33,143 bases of DNA from Comamonas sp. SCN 67-35. Lineage in GTDB: Bacteria > Pseudomonadota > Gammaproteobacteria > Burkholderiales > Burkholderiaceae_C. The position numbers and the translations under genes are program-made. Every line of letters starts with the position of its first letter. The stretch's first letter is position 1. The DNA is taken from NCBI GenBank assembly GCA_001725255.1, contig MEFV01000024.1, positions 1 to 33,143 of the forward strand, read 5' to 3'. The notes under the pieces are model-generated. The model saw only the letters and a list, made by a program, of their open reading frames with translations. It searched no databases and was not told where the DNA came from. This document shows, piece after piece, positions 17,654 to 26,333 of the stretch.

Positions 17654-18492
17654 TGCAGCGCATGCGCGGGCTGGCGCTCATCGCCGTGCTGTGGCTGGTG
17701 GCGGCGCTTTCCATCATCGTCGCCGGGCTGCTGCAGTCGGTGCGCACCGAGGCGCGACTGGGTACGCAGCTGCAGGATGTCGCGCTGGCCAGCGCCTCCG
17801 GCGAAGCGGCGATGCAGCTCGCGCTGCAGTCGCTCCTGGCCGCGGGCAAGCCGCTCGATCGCCTGGCCGACGTGAACATGCCCTGGATGGACCAATCCAT
17901 TGCCGTGCGGATCATGCCGCTCAATGGCTACATCGACCTCAACGCCGCGCCCCCCGAGCTGCTTGCGCAGATGTTCCAGACCGCCGCCGGGCTGTCTTTG
18001 GATCGGGCTCATGCGCTTGCGCAGGCGGCGCTGCGCGAGCGCACTGAGCCCGGCGCCGATGGCACGCCGCCGGGCTTCGAGGCCGTGGAAGACCTGATGC
18101 GCGTGCCCGGCGTCGATTACCCGCTGTACGCCCGGGTTGCCCCATTGCTGACGGCCGACCTCGCGCACGGCTCGGGCCGTGTCAACCCGCTCGCCGCGCC
18201 GCTCGGCGTGCTGCGCGTGCTTGCCGGCGGCAACGATGCGGCAGCGGCACGGTATGCCGACGCACGCGATGCCGGCGACGCGCTCGCCAGCGCGCAGGCC
18301 ATGAACACCGCCTGGCTCGACACGGCTCCCTCGCGCGTGCTGGAGCTGCAGGCCTTCGTGCCCACGGCCGACGGCGGGCGCGTTCGCGTCGTGCGGCGCT
18401 ATGCTCTCGCGGGGCGCGGCCTCGACGGGTTACCATGGCGGGCTTTCTACGCCCGCTCTTTCGTCGAACCCGCACAGCCTCCGGTTCAGTAA
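17653..18492 (+). CDS. gspK: Type II secretion minor pseudopilin GspK
   Basis: This is the largest minor pseudopilin, placed at the pseudopilus tip. The 279-residue protein has a very short leader (MQRMRG) before LALIAVLWLVAALSIIVAGL and lacks Glu at mature position 5, which is normal for GspK and fits its capping role. The periplasmic part has LNGYIDLNAAPPELL and an alpha-helical region with LMRVPGVDYPLYARVAPLL, as in the family. It begins one base inside the gspJ stop; gspL follows after eight bases. Confidence 0.93.
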   Translation: MQRMRGLALIAVLWLVAALSIIVAGLLQSVRTEARLGTQLQDVALASASGEAAMQLALQSLLAAGKPLDRLADVNMPWMDQSIAVRIMPLNGYIDLNAAPPELLAQMFQTAAGLSLDRAHALAQAALRERTEPGADGTPPGFEAVEDLMRVPGVDYPLYARVAPLLTADLAHGSGRVNPLAAPLGVLRVLAGGNDAAAARYADARDAGDALASAQAMNTAWLDTAPSRVLELQAFVPTADGGRVRVVRRYALAGRGLDGLPWRAFYARSFVEPAQPPVQ

Positions 18493-18500
18493 CGCCACCC

Positions 18501-19568
18501 ATGCCCATTACCTCCTCCGATCTCAGGCTGTTCGGCCTGCGGCTGCCCGAGCTGTGGCAGGACGTGCGGCAAGCCTGGCGCAAGCTGGCGCGTCTGCCCG
18601 CGTTTGCCTGGCTCGCTCCCCGGCCCGTCGTCGCCGTGCACGAGGCGGGTGGCGCGCGCGGCCTGTGGCAGGTGGCAGGCGCCGGAGTGTTCCGCAGGCG
18701 GCGCGACGCCACGGCGCGCGACACCCTGCCCTTCGTCGCGGTCGAACTGCCCGAGGCGCTGGTGTTGCGCCGCCAGCTTGCCCTGCCGCGTCTGGTGCCA
18801 CACCAGCGCCGCGCGGCGCTCGAATTGCAGGTCCGTACCCTGAGCCCCTTTGCCCCGGACGACCTGGTCTGGGCCTTTGCCGAGCTGGACAGTGGCGCCA
18901 CCGCTGCGTCGCGCGTCGAGCTGGTGCTGGCCTCGCGCCGCGCCATCGCCGCCCACGTCGCCAGCGTGCTGCCCGCCACCGGCGCTGCCCCCGAAGTCTG
19001 GGTGCGTACCAGTCAGGACGCCACAGACGCCCTCGTCCTGCCGGGCTTTGGCGAGGCGCGCCGCCAACGGGCGCAGCAGCGCGGCGCCTGGCTGTGCGCG
19101 CTGCTCGCCGCCCTCGCGTGCGTGCTGGCGCTGGCGCTGGCGCTTACGCCCACCCTGCAGTTGCGCCAGCGGGCGCTGGGCGCCGTTGCTGCTTGGACGC
19201 GGCTGGTCGAGCAGACTCGCCCCGTTGTTGCCGAGCGCGAGGCGCTGCTCGCCGTTGAAGGCCAGATCCAGGCCCTGCGCCAGGTCATGGGCGAACGCGC
19301 CGATCCCCTGCGCACGCTGCAGACGCTCACCCAGTTGCTGCCCGACGACACCGTGCTGCAGCGGCTGCAGATCGAAGGCAGTCGTATCCTGCTCACGGGG
19401 CAGACGTCCGACACCGCCGCGCTGGTGCAGAAGCTCGGTGGCCATAGCGGCTTCAAGGATGTGCGCGCGCCCACGGCGGCCACGCGCACCGGCACGGGCA
19501 AGGAGGTTTTTCAGATCGAGCTGACGCTGCAATCCCAGCCGTCTGCCGAGCCGGAGGGGACGCGATGA
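18501..19568 (+). CDS. gspL: Type II secretion inner-membrane protein GspL
   Basis: This is a bitopic assembly-platform protein that binds GspE on the cytoplasmic side and GspM in the membrane. The start at 18501 gives 355 residues; an earlier in-frame ATG at 18435 lies inside gspK and is less likely. Residues 1-190 form the cytoplasmic domain, which looks reduced compared with the longer actin-like domain of enterobacterial GspL. The single membrane helix is at about 196-216. The periplasmic part has a coiled-coil-like stretch, then a ferredoxin-like PilN-type fold (LTQLLPDDTVLQRLQIEGSR, VFQIELTL). Assignment relies on position as well as similarity. Confidence 0.88.
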   Translation: MPITSSDLRLFGLRLPELWQDVRQAWRKLARLPAFAWLAPRPVVAVHEAGGARGLWQVAGAGVFRRRRDATARDTLPFVAVELPEALVLRRQLALPRLVPHQRRAALELQVRTLSPFAPDDLVWAFAELDSGATAASRVELVLASRRAIAAHVASVLPATGAAPEVWVRTSQDATDALVLPGFGEARRQRAQQRGAWLCALLAALACVLALALALTPTLQLRQRALGAVAAWTRLVEQTRPVVAEREALLAVEGQIQALRQVMGERADPLRTLQTLTQLLPDDTVLQRLQIEGSRILLTGQTSDTAALVQKLGGHSGFKDVRAPTAATRTGTGKEVFQIELTLQSQPSAEPEGTR

Positions 19569-20119
19569 ACGCCTTGACGCGCCGCGACGCGCTGCTGATC
19601 GCGCTCACGCTGGCCCTCATTGCGCTGCCCTTGCTCGCAGGAGCCAACTACGCATGGCGCAAGCACCACTGGGCCGAGGAGCAGTTGCAGACCCTGGCGC
19701 CGCGCTACGCTCGCCTGGCGGGCCTACAAGAGAAGGCCCCCGAGCTGGCCGAGCGCCTGGCCGCCTCGCGCAAGCAGTTGGGCCGATACGTTTACCCGGC
19801 CGACGGCGACCCCATCCAGGCCGGCAACGACGCCCTGCAGCGCGTGCGCTCGGTCTTCACCCAGGCGGGCCTCACCGTGGCCAGCACGCAGGTGCTGCCC
19901 GGGCAGGCGACGCCGGGCTTCGATCGCATTCCGCTGGTGCTGCGTGTCGAAGGCGAACTGCTGCACTTGCAGAGCGCGCTCGCCGTGCTGCCCGGCCTCA
20001 CCCCGGTGGTGCTCGTCGACGGTATGAACGTGCAGTTGGGGGCCCAGCGCCGCGGCGACGACGCTCCGCGTCTCGTCGTGCAATTCAACCTCTCCGTGCT
20101 GCACGCCAAGGCGCCATGA
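19565..20119 (+). CDS. gspM: Type II secretion protein GspM
   Basis: This is the partner of GspL in the inner-membrane platform. The 184-residue protein has one N-terminal membrane helix (about 10-28, LLIALTLALIALPLLAGA), then a short coiled coil (KAPELAERLAASRKQLGRYVY) and a small ferredoxin-like periplasmic domain with IPLVLRVEGELLHLQSALAV. It overlaps gspL by four bases and the next gene by four bases. The family is poorly conserved; order and topology carry much of the assignment. Confidence 0.87.
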   Translation: MNALTRRDALLIALTLALIALPLLAGANYAWRKHHWAEEQLQTLAPRYARLAGLQEKAPELAERLAASRKQLGRYVYPADGDPIQAGNDALQRVRSVFTQAGLTVASTQVLPGQATPGFDRIPLVLRVEGELLHLQSALAVLPGLTPVVLVDGMNVQLGAQRRGDDAPRLVVQFNLSVLHAKAP

Positions 20120-20637
20120 CCAACCTCGGCGCTCGCCTGTTTCTCGCGCTTGACGCGCTGCTCGTCGCGGCGCTCGCGTGGCTCTGGTTTGGCCACGACG
20201 GCGGCGCGTCGCGTACGCTCGTCTGGCAGCCGCCCGCAGCCATCGCGCCGGAACTCGGCGCGGCCGCCGTCGAGCTGCCTCCTGTGGCTGCCATGGATAC
20301 CCGTGCCTTCGTCGCCACGCTCGATCGCCCGCTGTTCTCTCCCACCCGCCGCCCGACGCCCAAGGCCGCGCAGGAGGAGGCCCTCGCCGCCGATACCCTC
20401 AAGGATGTACGCCTGATCGGCCTGTACACCACCACCGACGGTCGCGCGGGCGCGCTGCTGCGCAACGGCGCGGCGGTGCAGCGCGTCGCGCTCAAGGAAC
20501 AGATCGGCGGCTGGACGCTGCAGTCCGTGCAGGGCCGCCAGGTCACGCTGGTGCGCGCGGGCAGGAGCCGCGTGCTTGAACTCGCCATCTTCCGCCCCGC
20601 GGCCGTCTCGCCCGCATCGGCCGCCCGCAAGCCCTGA
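20116..20637 (+). CDS. GspC/GspN-like type II secretion protein with HR domain
   Basis: The start at ATG 20116, overlapping the gspM stop, gives 173 residues. There is an N-terminal membrane helix (about 7-25), a proline/alanine-rich linker, then a GspC-type homology region: LDRPLFSPTRRP, LKDVRLIGLYTT, GAALLRNG-like repeats and GWTLQSVQGRQVTLVR. GspC links the platform to the secretin GspD. No PDZ or coiled-coil C-terminal domain is present. It is often labelled GspN in this gene order, but by domain content it most likely does the GspC job, and no other gspC is in the operon. Confidence 0.8.
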   Translation: MTNLGARLFLALDALLVAALAWLWFGHDGGASRTLVWQPPAAIAPELGAAAVELPPVAAMDTRAFVATLDRPLFSPTRRPTPKAAQEEALAADTLKDVRLIGLYTTTDGRAGALLRNGAAVQRVALKEQIGGWTLQSVQGRQVTLVRAGRSRVLELAIFRPAAVSPASAARKP

Positions 20638-20643
20638 AATCCC

Positions 20644-23031
20644 ATGACCCTGACTCATCTCTTCCGCCCCACCCTGGCCGTCTGTGTGCTGGCGCTCGCC
20701 TCTTGCGCCCAGGTGCCGCAGCGCGAGCCCGATGTCGACGCCGCGGCTCCCGCTGCCGCTTCGGATCAAGGCGCGCAGCCACGGCCGGCCGACATGACTG
20801 TCGATGCCGCCACGGCGGTGGACGCGCCGGCCGCGGGCACGCCGGAGACCGCCGCTGGCGGCGCCGCCGATGCCAGCGAGCCGCGCCTGCTGCGCGGCAA
20901 CGATCAGGTCATCGCCGCGCCCAAGGTAGCGCCCATGCCCACCGGCGCGGCCAGCAGCTACCGCTTTGAAGACGCTCCTATCGTGGACGTTATCCACGTC
21001 TTCATGCGCGAGGTGCTCAAGACCGACTACGTGCTGCACCAGCCCATTACCGGCACCGTCACGCTCGCCACGCGCGGCCCCGTCTCGCCCGATGACGCGC
21101 TGGCGCTGCTCGAAGGTGCGCTGCAGGCCAACGGCCTGGCCATGGCGCGCGACGCGCGCGGCGTCTACCACATCGGCAAACCCGAGGCCCTGCGCACCGT
21201 TGCCGCCAACCTGCGCCTGGCCGACGGCAAGCCGCTGGCGCCCGGCTACGGCGCCGTGCTGATCCCGCTGCGCTACATCGGCGCGCAGGAGATGGCCACC
21301 ATCCTGCGCCCCATGGCCCCGCAGGACGCCATCGTGCGCGTGGACAGCCTGCGCAACCTGCTGGTGATGGTGGGCACGCGCAACCAGGCCGAAGGCTGGC
21401 TCGAGGTCGTGCGCACCTTCGATGTGGATTTGCTCAAGGGCATGTCCGTCGGGTTGTTCCCGCTCAAGCACGCCACCATCAAGGAGGTTGAGGCTGCGCT
21501 GCGCCTGGTCAGTGGCGTGCCCGGCGGCGTGCCCGCGCAAGCGGGTGCCCGCGCCGCCACCTCCGCCACGGCGTCAACGCCCGCCGCCGCGCCCGGCGCG
21601 GCATCGGGTGCCGCGTCCGGTGCCGCCGCGGGCGCGCCCGAAATGCTCGGCGCGGCCAACCCGGTCTTCGGAGCGCTGCGCGTCATGCCCGTCGAGCGCC
21701 TGAACAGCATTCTCGTCGTCACCCCGCGCGCCGAATACCTGGACATCGCCCGCCGCTGGATCGAAAAGCTCGACCAGCCCGGCGACAACGCCACCGAGCC
21801 GCAGCTCAACATCTACCGCGTGCAAAACGGCGACGCGCGCCACCTCGCCATCGTGCTGGGCGGCATCTTCGGCTCCAGCGCACCCGCCCCCGCACAGGCC
21901 AGCCCCATCGCGCCCGGCCTGGGCAGCACCAGCGCGAGCAGCTTCGGCCAGGCTGGCTTGGGCGGTACTGGCCAGCCCTTCGGCGCGGGCGGCGCGGCGG
22001 CGGGTGGCTTCGGCGGCGGTAGCTTTGGTGCCGGCTCGGCCCAGATCGCGCAAAACCGCCTGGGCAGCGCCACCCAGCCCGCGCAGCCTGCCGTCGCCCA
22101 GTTGGGCAACGTGCGTGTCATGGCCGACGATGCCAACAACGCCATCCTCGTGTGGGCCACGCGCGCCGAATTCGAGAAGATCGAGGCCGCGCTCAAGCGC
22201 CTGGATCTGCCGCCCACGCAGGTGCTGATCGAAGCGAGCATCATCGAGGTCACGCTCAGCGACGACCTCAAGTACGGCCTGCAGTGGGCCTTCCGCGACG
22301 GTTCGCGCCGTGGCCTCGTTGGCGCGGGCGTGGTGGGGCAGGTGCCTTCGGGGGCCACCGGGGGCTTCTCCTACACGCTCACCGATTCGCTGGGCAAGGT
22401 GCGCGCCACGCTCAACGCGCTGGCGGCCAAGTCGCTGATCAAGGTCATCTCCAGCCCCTCGCTCATGGTGCTGGACAACCAGGTGGCCACCATGGCCGTG
22501 GGCACGCAGCAGCCCATACGCACGGGCGAGACGACCAACCTCAACACCGTCAACAGCCAGATCACCACCACCTACCAGTACAAGGACACCGGCGTGCAGC
22601 TGCAGGTGCAGCCCTCGGTCAACTCGGGCGACCTGGTCACCATGAACATCAGCCAGTCCGTCACCGACGTGGGCGACGAAGACGCCGTCACCGGCCAGCG
22701 CGCCTTCCTGCAGCGCCAGATCAACTCCAGGGTGGCCGTGCGCTCGGGCCAGGCCATCGTGCTCGGCGGGCTGATCAAGGACAACGCCACCACCGGCAAA
22801 TCGGGCGTGCCGCTGCTCAGCGAAATTCCCGTCATCGGCGCGCTGTTCGGCGCCACCACCACCAGCAGCGCGCGCACCGAGCTCATCGTCATCATCACCC
22901 CGCGCGTGGTGCGCACCGACCCCGAAATCCGCGAGGTCGGCCGGGAACTGCGCGAGCGCCTGCGTGCTCTGGAGAGCCTGCAGGCCTCGCCGACGACCGG
23001 CGTGGCCCCCTCTGACGAAAGGAAACCGTAA
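20644..23031 (+). CDS. gspD: Type II secretion outer-membrane secretin GspD
   Basis: This forms the outer-membrane channel for folded exoproteins. The 795-residue protein has a lipoprotein signal with lipobox LASC (Cys21). A long Ala/Pro-rich stretch (about 25-95) precedes N0 (about 98-180), then N1-N3 domains. Two low-complexity Gly/Ala/Ser inserts lie within N-domain loops (about 298-335 and 415-480). The secretin core runs from about 525, with VLIEASIIEVTL, VISSPSLMVLDNQ and GGLIKD. It starts six bases after the GspC-like gene. Lipidation implies Lol-type targeting and possible pilotin independence. Confidence 0.95.
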   Translation: MTLTHLFRPTLAVCVLALASCAQVPQREPDVDAAAPAAASDQGAQPRPADMTVDAATAVDAPAAGTPETAAGGAADASEPRLLRGNDQVIAAPKVAPMPTGAASSYRFEDAPIVDVIHVFMREVLKTDYVLHQPITGTVTLATRGPVSPDDALALLEGALQANGLAMARDARGVYHIGKPEALRTVAANLRLADGKPLAPGYGAVLIPLRYIGAQEMATILRPMAPQDAIVRVDSLRNLLVMVGTRNQAEGWLEVVRTFDVDLLKGMSVGLFPLKHATIKEVEAALRLVSGVPGGVPAQAGARAATSATASTPAAAPGAASGAASGAAAGAPEMLGAANPVFGALRVMPVERLNSILVVTPRAEYLDIARRWIEKLDQPGDNATEPQLNIYRVQNGDARHLAIVLGGIFGSSAPAPAQASPIAPGLGSTSASSFGQAGLGGTGQPFGAGGAAAGGFGGGSFGAGSAQIAQNRLGSATQPAQPAVAQLGNVRVMADDANNAILVWATRAEFEKIEAALKRLDLPPTQVLIEASIIEVTLSDDLKYGLQWAFRDGSRRGLVGAGVVGQVPSGATGGFSYTLTDSLGKVRATLNALAAKSLIKVISSPSLMVLDNQVATMAVGTQQPIRTGETTNLNTVNSQITTTYQYKDTGVQLQVQPSVNSGDLVTMNISQSVTDVGDEDAVTGQRAFLQRQINSRVAVRSGQAIVLGGLIKDNATTGKSGVPLLSEIPVIGALFGATTTSSARTELIVIITPRVVRTDPEIREVGRELRERLRALESLQASPTTGVAPSDERKP

Positions 23032-23033
23032 TC

Positions 23034-23462
23034 ATGACGTTCGCCAAAAAAAGACACCGTGCCGCGCGTGCGGCCACGCTGCTTGCCGCGGTCTGGCTCG
23101 CGGGCTGCGCGGCGCTGGCCCCCGAGCCGCAGACCCCCGAAGACATCGTGCTCGCGCGGGCCAACGCCCGCTGGGCCGCCATGCTCAAGGCCGATTTCAC
23201 CACCGCCTACGGCTACTTGGCGCCGGGCGTGCGCGCCCTGGTCACCGAAAATGCCTTCGCCGGGCGTTACGGCGGCCAGGCGCGCTGGACCGAGGCGGAA
23301 GCGGTCAAGGTGCAATGTCCCAGCGCCACCAAATGCCTGGCCAACATCAAATTGACCGCGCCCACGCCCCTGATGCGCAAAAAAGGCGATACAGTACCCG
23401 TCTATTTCGATGAAACGTGGGTGCTGCAGGACGGGCAGTGGTGGCTGTATGCCAACCTATGA
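23034..23462 (+). CDS. Small lipoprotein, NTF2-like, last gene of the secretion operon
   Basis: The 142-residue protein has a lipoprotein signal peptide with lipobox LAGC (Cys25). The mature part reads like an NTF2/SnoaL-type fold: RANARWAAMLKADFTTAYGYLAP at the start, a strand-rich middle with two cysteines (VQCPSATKCLA), and ETWVLQDGQWWLYANL at the end. It begins two bases after the gspD stop, so it is surely cotranscribed with the secretion genes. A role as secretin helper or pilotin is possible but unproven; known pilotins are small lipoproteins of other folds. Confidence 0.8.
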   Translation: MTFAKKRHRAARAATLLAAVWLAGCAALAPEPQTPEDIVLARANARWAAMLKADFTTAYGYLAPGVRALVTENAFAGRYGGQARWTEAEAVKVQCPSATKCLANIKLTAPTPLMRKKGDTVPVYFDETWVLQDGQWWLYANL

Positions 23463-23662
23463 TCCGGCACCGGCAGGCTGCGCGGGTTTGGCGTGACACG
23501 GGGAGGGCGCTTATCGAGGGAAAACTGTTGTGTTGAACCAACATATGGCATATTGCGCACTGATCTGCATGGAGCAGGAAGAATCGCTGTGCTAGCATTC
23601 AAAGGCGTAATCAACCCCCAACCTAGTTGCGCCAAACAACTTCTCAACTGGAGTCTTTATTT
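23463..23662 (+). promoter_or_regulatory. Upstream region of the secreted surface protein
   Basis: This 200-base gap is clearly lower in GC than its surroundings from 23515 on. It includes an inverted GTTG...CAAC around 23529-23541 and AT-rich CATATGGCATATT at about 23542-23554. An extended -10-like TGCTAGCAT is at about 23590-23598. A ribosome-binding GGAG (23650-23653) sits nine bases before the ATG at 23663. No -35/-10 pair with good spacing stands out, so the promoter position is open. Confidence 0.35.
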
Positions 23663-25360
23663 ATGAAAAAGAATGTTCTCGCTCTGAGCATCGCGGCCAT
23701 GGCTGCGGGCTTTGCGGGCAGCGCCTTTGCGGTGACCGACTATGTGGCTCCCGCCGGCAAGGCTGCTGCCCTTATTCCTGCTTCTGGCACGACCCCTGCT
23801 TCGCCCGCCGTTGCCGCCGGTGCTGCGTTGCAGTTGAGTACGACGGGCACGGGTCACTCGCTGGTGGTGCCGTATTTCTCGGCGCAAAATGGTAACAAGA
23901 CTCTGCTTTCGCTGACTAATACCGACAGTTATTTTGGCAAGGCCGTGAAGATCCGCTTCCGTGGCGCCGCCAACTCGGACGACGTGTATGACTTCCAGGT
24001 CTTCCTCTCGCCTGGCGACGTCTGGACGGCCGACATCCACCAGGGTGCCGACGGTTACGCGGCCCTGACCACCTCCGACAACAGCTGCACCAAGCCCACC
24101 AGCGTGAACCAGTCGTTCAAGGACTCGCGTTTTAAGGCTGCGGGCTGGACCGATGCGGTCAACCAATCCAACACGCGCGAAGGCTATATTGAGATCTTCA
24201 ATATGGCCGATATCGTGCCGATCGCTGGCAAGAACGGCGTGTACGAATCGATCAAGCACAGCGCCGCCGGCGTGCCTCTGTGCACCAACGTTCCCGCCAA
24301 TGCGGCTCTTGCTATCGCGGCGGGCACCGCTTGGACCGACATCGACAAGGTTGGAAACAATACGGCAGCCTTGAATGCCGCCGGTCTGATCGAGCCGTCG
24401 ACGGGTCTGATGGCAAACTGGACCATCATCAACGTGCCGAACGCCACTGCGTGGAGTGGCGCTGCGACCGCGATTGAAGCCGTGACAGCTGCTGTTCCGC
24501 CGGTTCCGGGCACTGGCGCAGTTGTGTACTTCCCGCAGGTCAATGCGACTGTGGGTGGTGCTCTGACTGGCGCTGTTGCCGCCAACTTCACGGCCGATCC
24601 TCTGCTGAGCGCAGGGCTGGTGAGCGGTCAGGCTCAGTTTGACCTGCCCGACATGTCTACCACCTATGTGGGTGCTGCAGGCCCGACACCCGCCAGCGTG
24701 GCGGCCCAAGCGTCGGTATTGACGGCTGCTTTGGCTACGACCTCGATCAACAACGAGTTCTGGACCTTGGATGCCATCAGCGGCGCCACCGACTGGGTGT
24801 TCTCCATGCCCACGCGCCGTTACTCCGCTGCTGTGGACTACAGCAATCTGGTGGGTGGTGTGGTTACTCCTATCATCCGGTACACCGACTTGGGTGCTGC
24901 CGGCGCTGCCGGCGACTACTTCAACGCTACCAACATGGTCTTGAACTCCGCGAATATCGCGTGTGTTTCGGGCATCACGAACACCTTCTGGAACCGCGAA
25001 GAAGGTACGGCCATCGTGGCGGCTGGCGACACGTCTTCGTCGCCTGGCGATGCTGCTCCGGCGCCTCTGGCCATGTGCGGTGAAACCAGCGTGCTGGCGT
25101 TCAACGACTCGGCTTCCACCGGTGCCGACGCCGCTCCGACCAAGGTGCTGGGCGCGCAGACCACGGTGCGCAACTACAACCTCGCCATCGGCGGCACCAA
25201 AGTGCAGGAAGGCTGGATGCGTCTGAACACCTCGGGCCTGGCCAACGTTGGTCTGCCCATCATTGGCAGCGCCTTCATGTCGGCGTTCAACCCCGAGGTC
25301 AGTGCCGGCACGGCGGGTAACTTCAGCATGACGTTCCCGCACCGCACGACGCGTCCGTAA
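23663..25360 (+). CDS. Large secreted or surface protein of unknown function
   Basis: The 565-residue protein starts at the ATG behind GGAG and has a clear signal peptide (MKKNVLALSI through GSAFA, cleavage after about residue 23). The mature protein is rich in Ala, Thr, Gly and Asn with few charges, and has four cysteines (near NSCTKP, PLCTNV, IACVSG and AMCGE) that could form two disulfides. Blocks such as SLVVPYFSAQNGNKTLLSLTN and EGWMRLNTSG look like beta-sandwich strands. Synonymous codons are visibly less GC-biased than in the flanking genes, suggesting high expression or separate origin. Its place after the type II operon makes it a possible substrate. No sorting signal is seen. Confidence 0.75.
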   Translation: MKKNVLALSIAAMAAGFAGSAFAVTDYVAPAGKAAALIPASGTTPASPAVAAGAALQLSTTGTGHSLVVPYFSAQNGNKTLLSLTNTDSYFGKAVKIRFRGAANSDDVYDFQVFLSPGDVWTADIHQGADGYAALTTSDNSCTKPTSVNQSFKDSRFKAAGWTDAVNQSNTREGYIEIFNMADIVPIAGKNGVYESIKHSAAGVPLCTNVPANAALAIAAGTAWTDIDKVGNNTAALNAAGLIEPSTGLMANWTIINVPNATAWSGAATAIEAVTAAVPPVPGTGAVVYFPQVNATVGGALTGAVAANFTADPLLSAGLVSGQAQFDLPDMSTTYVGAAGPTPASVAAQASVLTAALATTSINNEFWTLDAISGATDWVFSMPTRRYSAAVDYSNLVGGVVTPIIRYTDLGAAGAAGDYFNATNMVLNSANIACVSGITNTFWNREEGTAIVAAGDTSSSPGDAAPAPLAMCGETSVLAFNDSASTGADAAPTKVLGAQTTVRNYNLAIGGTKVQEGWMRLNTSGLANVGLPIIGSAFMSAFNPEVSAGTAGNFSMTFPHRTTRP

Positions 25361-25400
25361 TCCGGACCGGAACCAAAACGGGTCGCAAGACCTCAAGAGA

Positions 25401-25426
25401 AGGCGGGGGCAACCCCGCCTTTTTTT
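25401..25426 (+). terminator. Strong intrinsic terminator after the surface protein gene
   Basis: AGGCGGGG (25401-25408), loop GCAA and CCCCGCCT (25413-25420) form an eight-base-pair GC-rich stem, followed directly by a seven-base T-run. It lies 40 bases after the surface protein stop and only 20 bases before the start of the prolyl isomerase gene. Confidence 0.92.
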
Positions 25427-25446
25427 ACGCTTACTTTTTCCCTCTC

Positions 25447-26322
25447 ATGACTCTTTCCCGTTCCGTTCTTGCCGCTTGCCTGGCGCTGGCCTGCATGACC
25501 GCGAGTGCCGCGCCCGATACCGTGCTGATGCAGGTGGGCGATACCGTTGTCACCGAGGCCGATGTGCAGGCCGAAATCCTGCGTGCACCGCCGCAGGCGC
25601 GCACCCAGGCCTACACCAGCCGCCAGACGCTGCACCTCATCGTGCGCAACCTCATGACTCGGCGCCTGCTGGCGCGCGAGGCGCAGGCCAACGGCCTGGC
25701 CGCGACGGACGCGGTGCGCGAGCAACTGCGCCTGGCCGAAGAGCGCCTGCTGGCAGACGCCCGGCTGCAACAGTTTGGCGAAGAGAGCGAGCCTGACGCC
25801 GCCGCCCTTGAAAGCTACGCCAGAACGACGTATGCCGCGCAACCCGAGCGCTTCGCCCAGCCTGCGCTCACGCATGCGCGCCATATCCTGATCGAGGGCG
25901 ATACCGACGCATCGAAGGCCGAGGCCGAAAAGCTGCTGGCACAGATCCGCGGCGGCGCCAATTTCGAGGAACTGGCCAAGGCGCATTCGCAGGACAAGGG
26001 TTCGGCCGCGCGCGGCGGCGACCTGGGGAGCTTCCCAGACGGCAAGATGGTGCCCGAGTTCGAGGCGGCCCTCAAGGCCCTGAAGAACCCCGGTGACGTC
26101 AGCGAGCCGGTGAAGACGCAGTTCGGCTGGCACATCATCGAGCTGGTCGATCGCACCCCGGCACGCCAGCGCAGCTTCGACGAAGCCAAGGACGAGCTGA
26201 TGCGCGAAGGCCGCGCCGAATTGCTCAAGAGCCGCCGCACGCAAAAGATCGCCGACATCCTCAGCGGCGCGAAGCAGCACGATGAGGCCATTGACGCGCT
26301 GCTGCAGCAGCCCGCCCGCTGA
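25447..26322 (+). CDS. Periplasmic parvulin-type peptidyl-prolyl cis-trans isomerase
   Basis: The 291-residue protein has a signal peptide (about 1-21, ending TASA), then a SurA/PrsA-like N-terminal helical region (about 25-130) and one parvulin domain (about 141-236). The latter shows HARHILIE, FEELAKAHSQDKGSAARGG, LGSFPDGKMVPEFE and FGWHIIELVD (His143, His146 and His229 conserved). It should assist folding of exported proteins in the periplasm. A terminator ends 20 bases before the ATG and no Shine-Dalgarno is seen, so expression may depend on read-through. It may serve the neighbouring secreted protein, but this is inference. Confidence 0.92.
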   Translation: MTLSRSVLAACLALACMTASAAPDTVLMQVGDTVVTEADVQAEILRAPPQARTQAYTSRQTLHLIVRNLMTRRLLAREAQANGLAATDAVREQLRLAEERLLADARLQQFGEESEPDAAALESYARTTYAAQPERFAQPALTHARHILIEGDTDASKAEAEKLLAQIRGGANFEELAKAHSQDKGSAARGGDLGSFPDGKMVPEFEAALKALKNPGDVSEPVKTQFGWHIIELVDRTPARQRSFDEAKDELMREGRAELLKSRRTQKIADILSGAKQHDEAIDALLQQPAR

Positions 26323-26333
26323 TCTCCTCCCCC

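Noticed and set aside
25330..25360. C-terminal sorting or anchoring signal on the 565-residue secreted protein
   Set aside because: The end is polar and basic (FPHRTTRP) with no hydrophobic helix or PEP-type motif.
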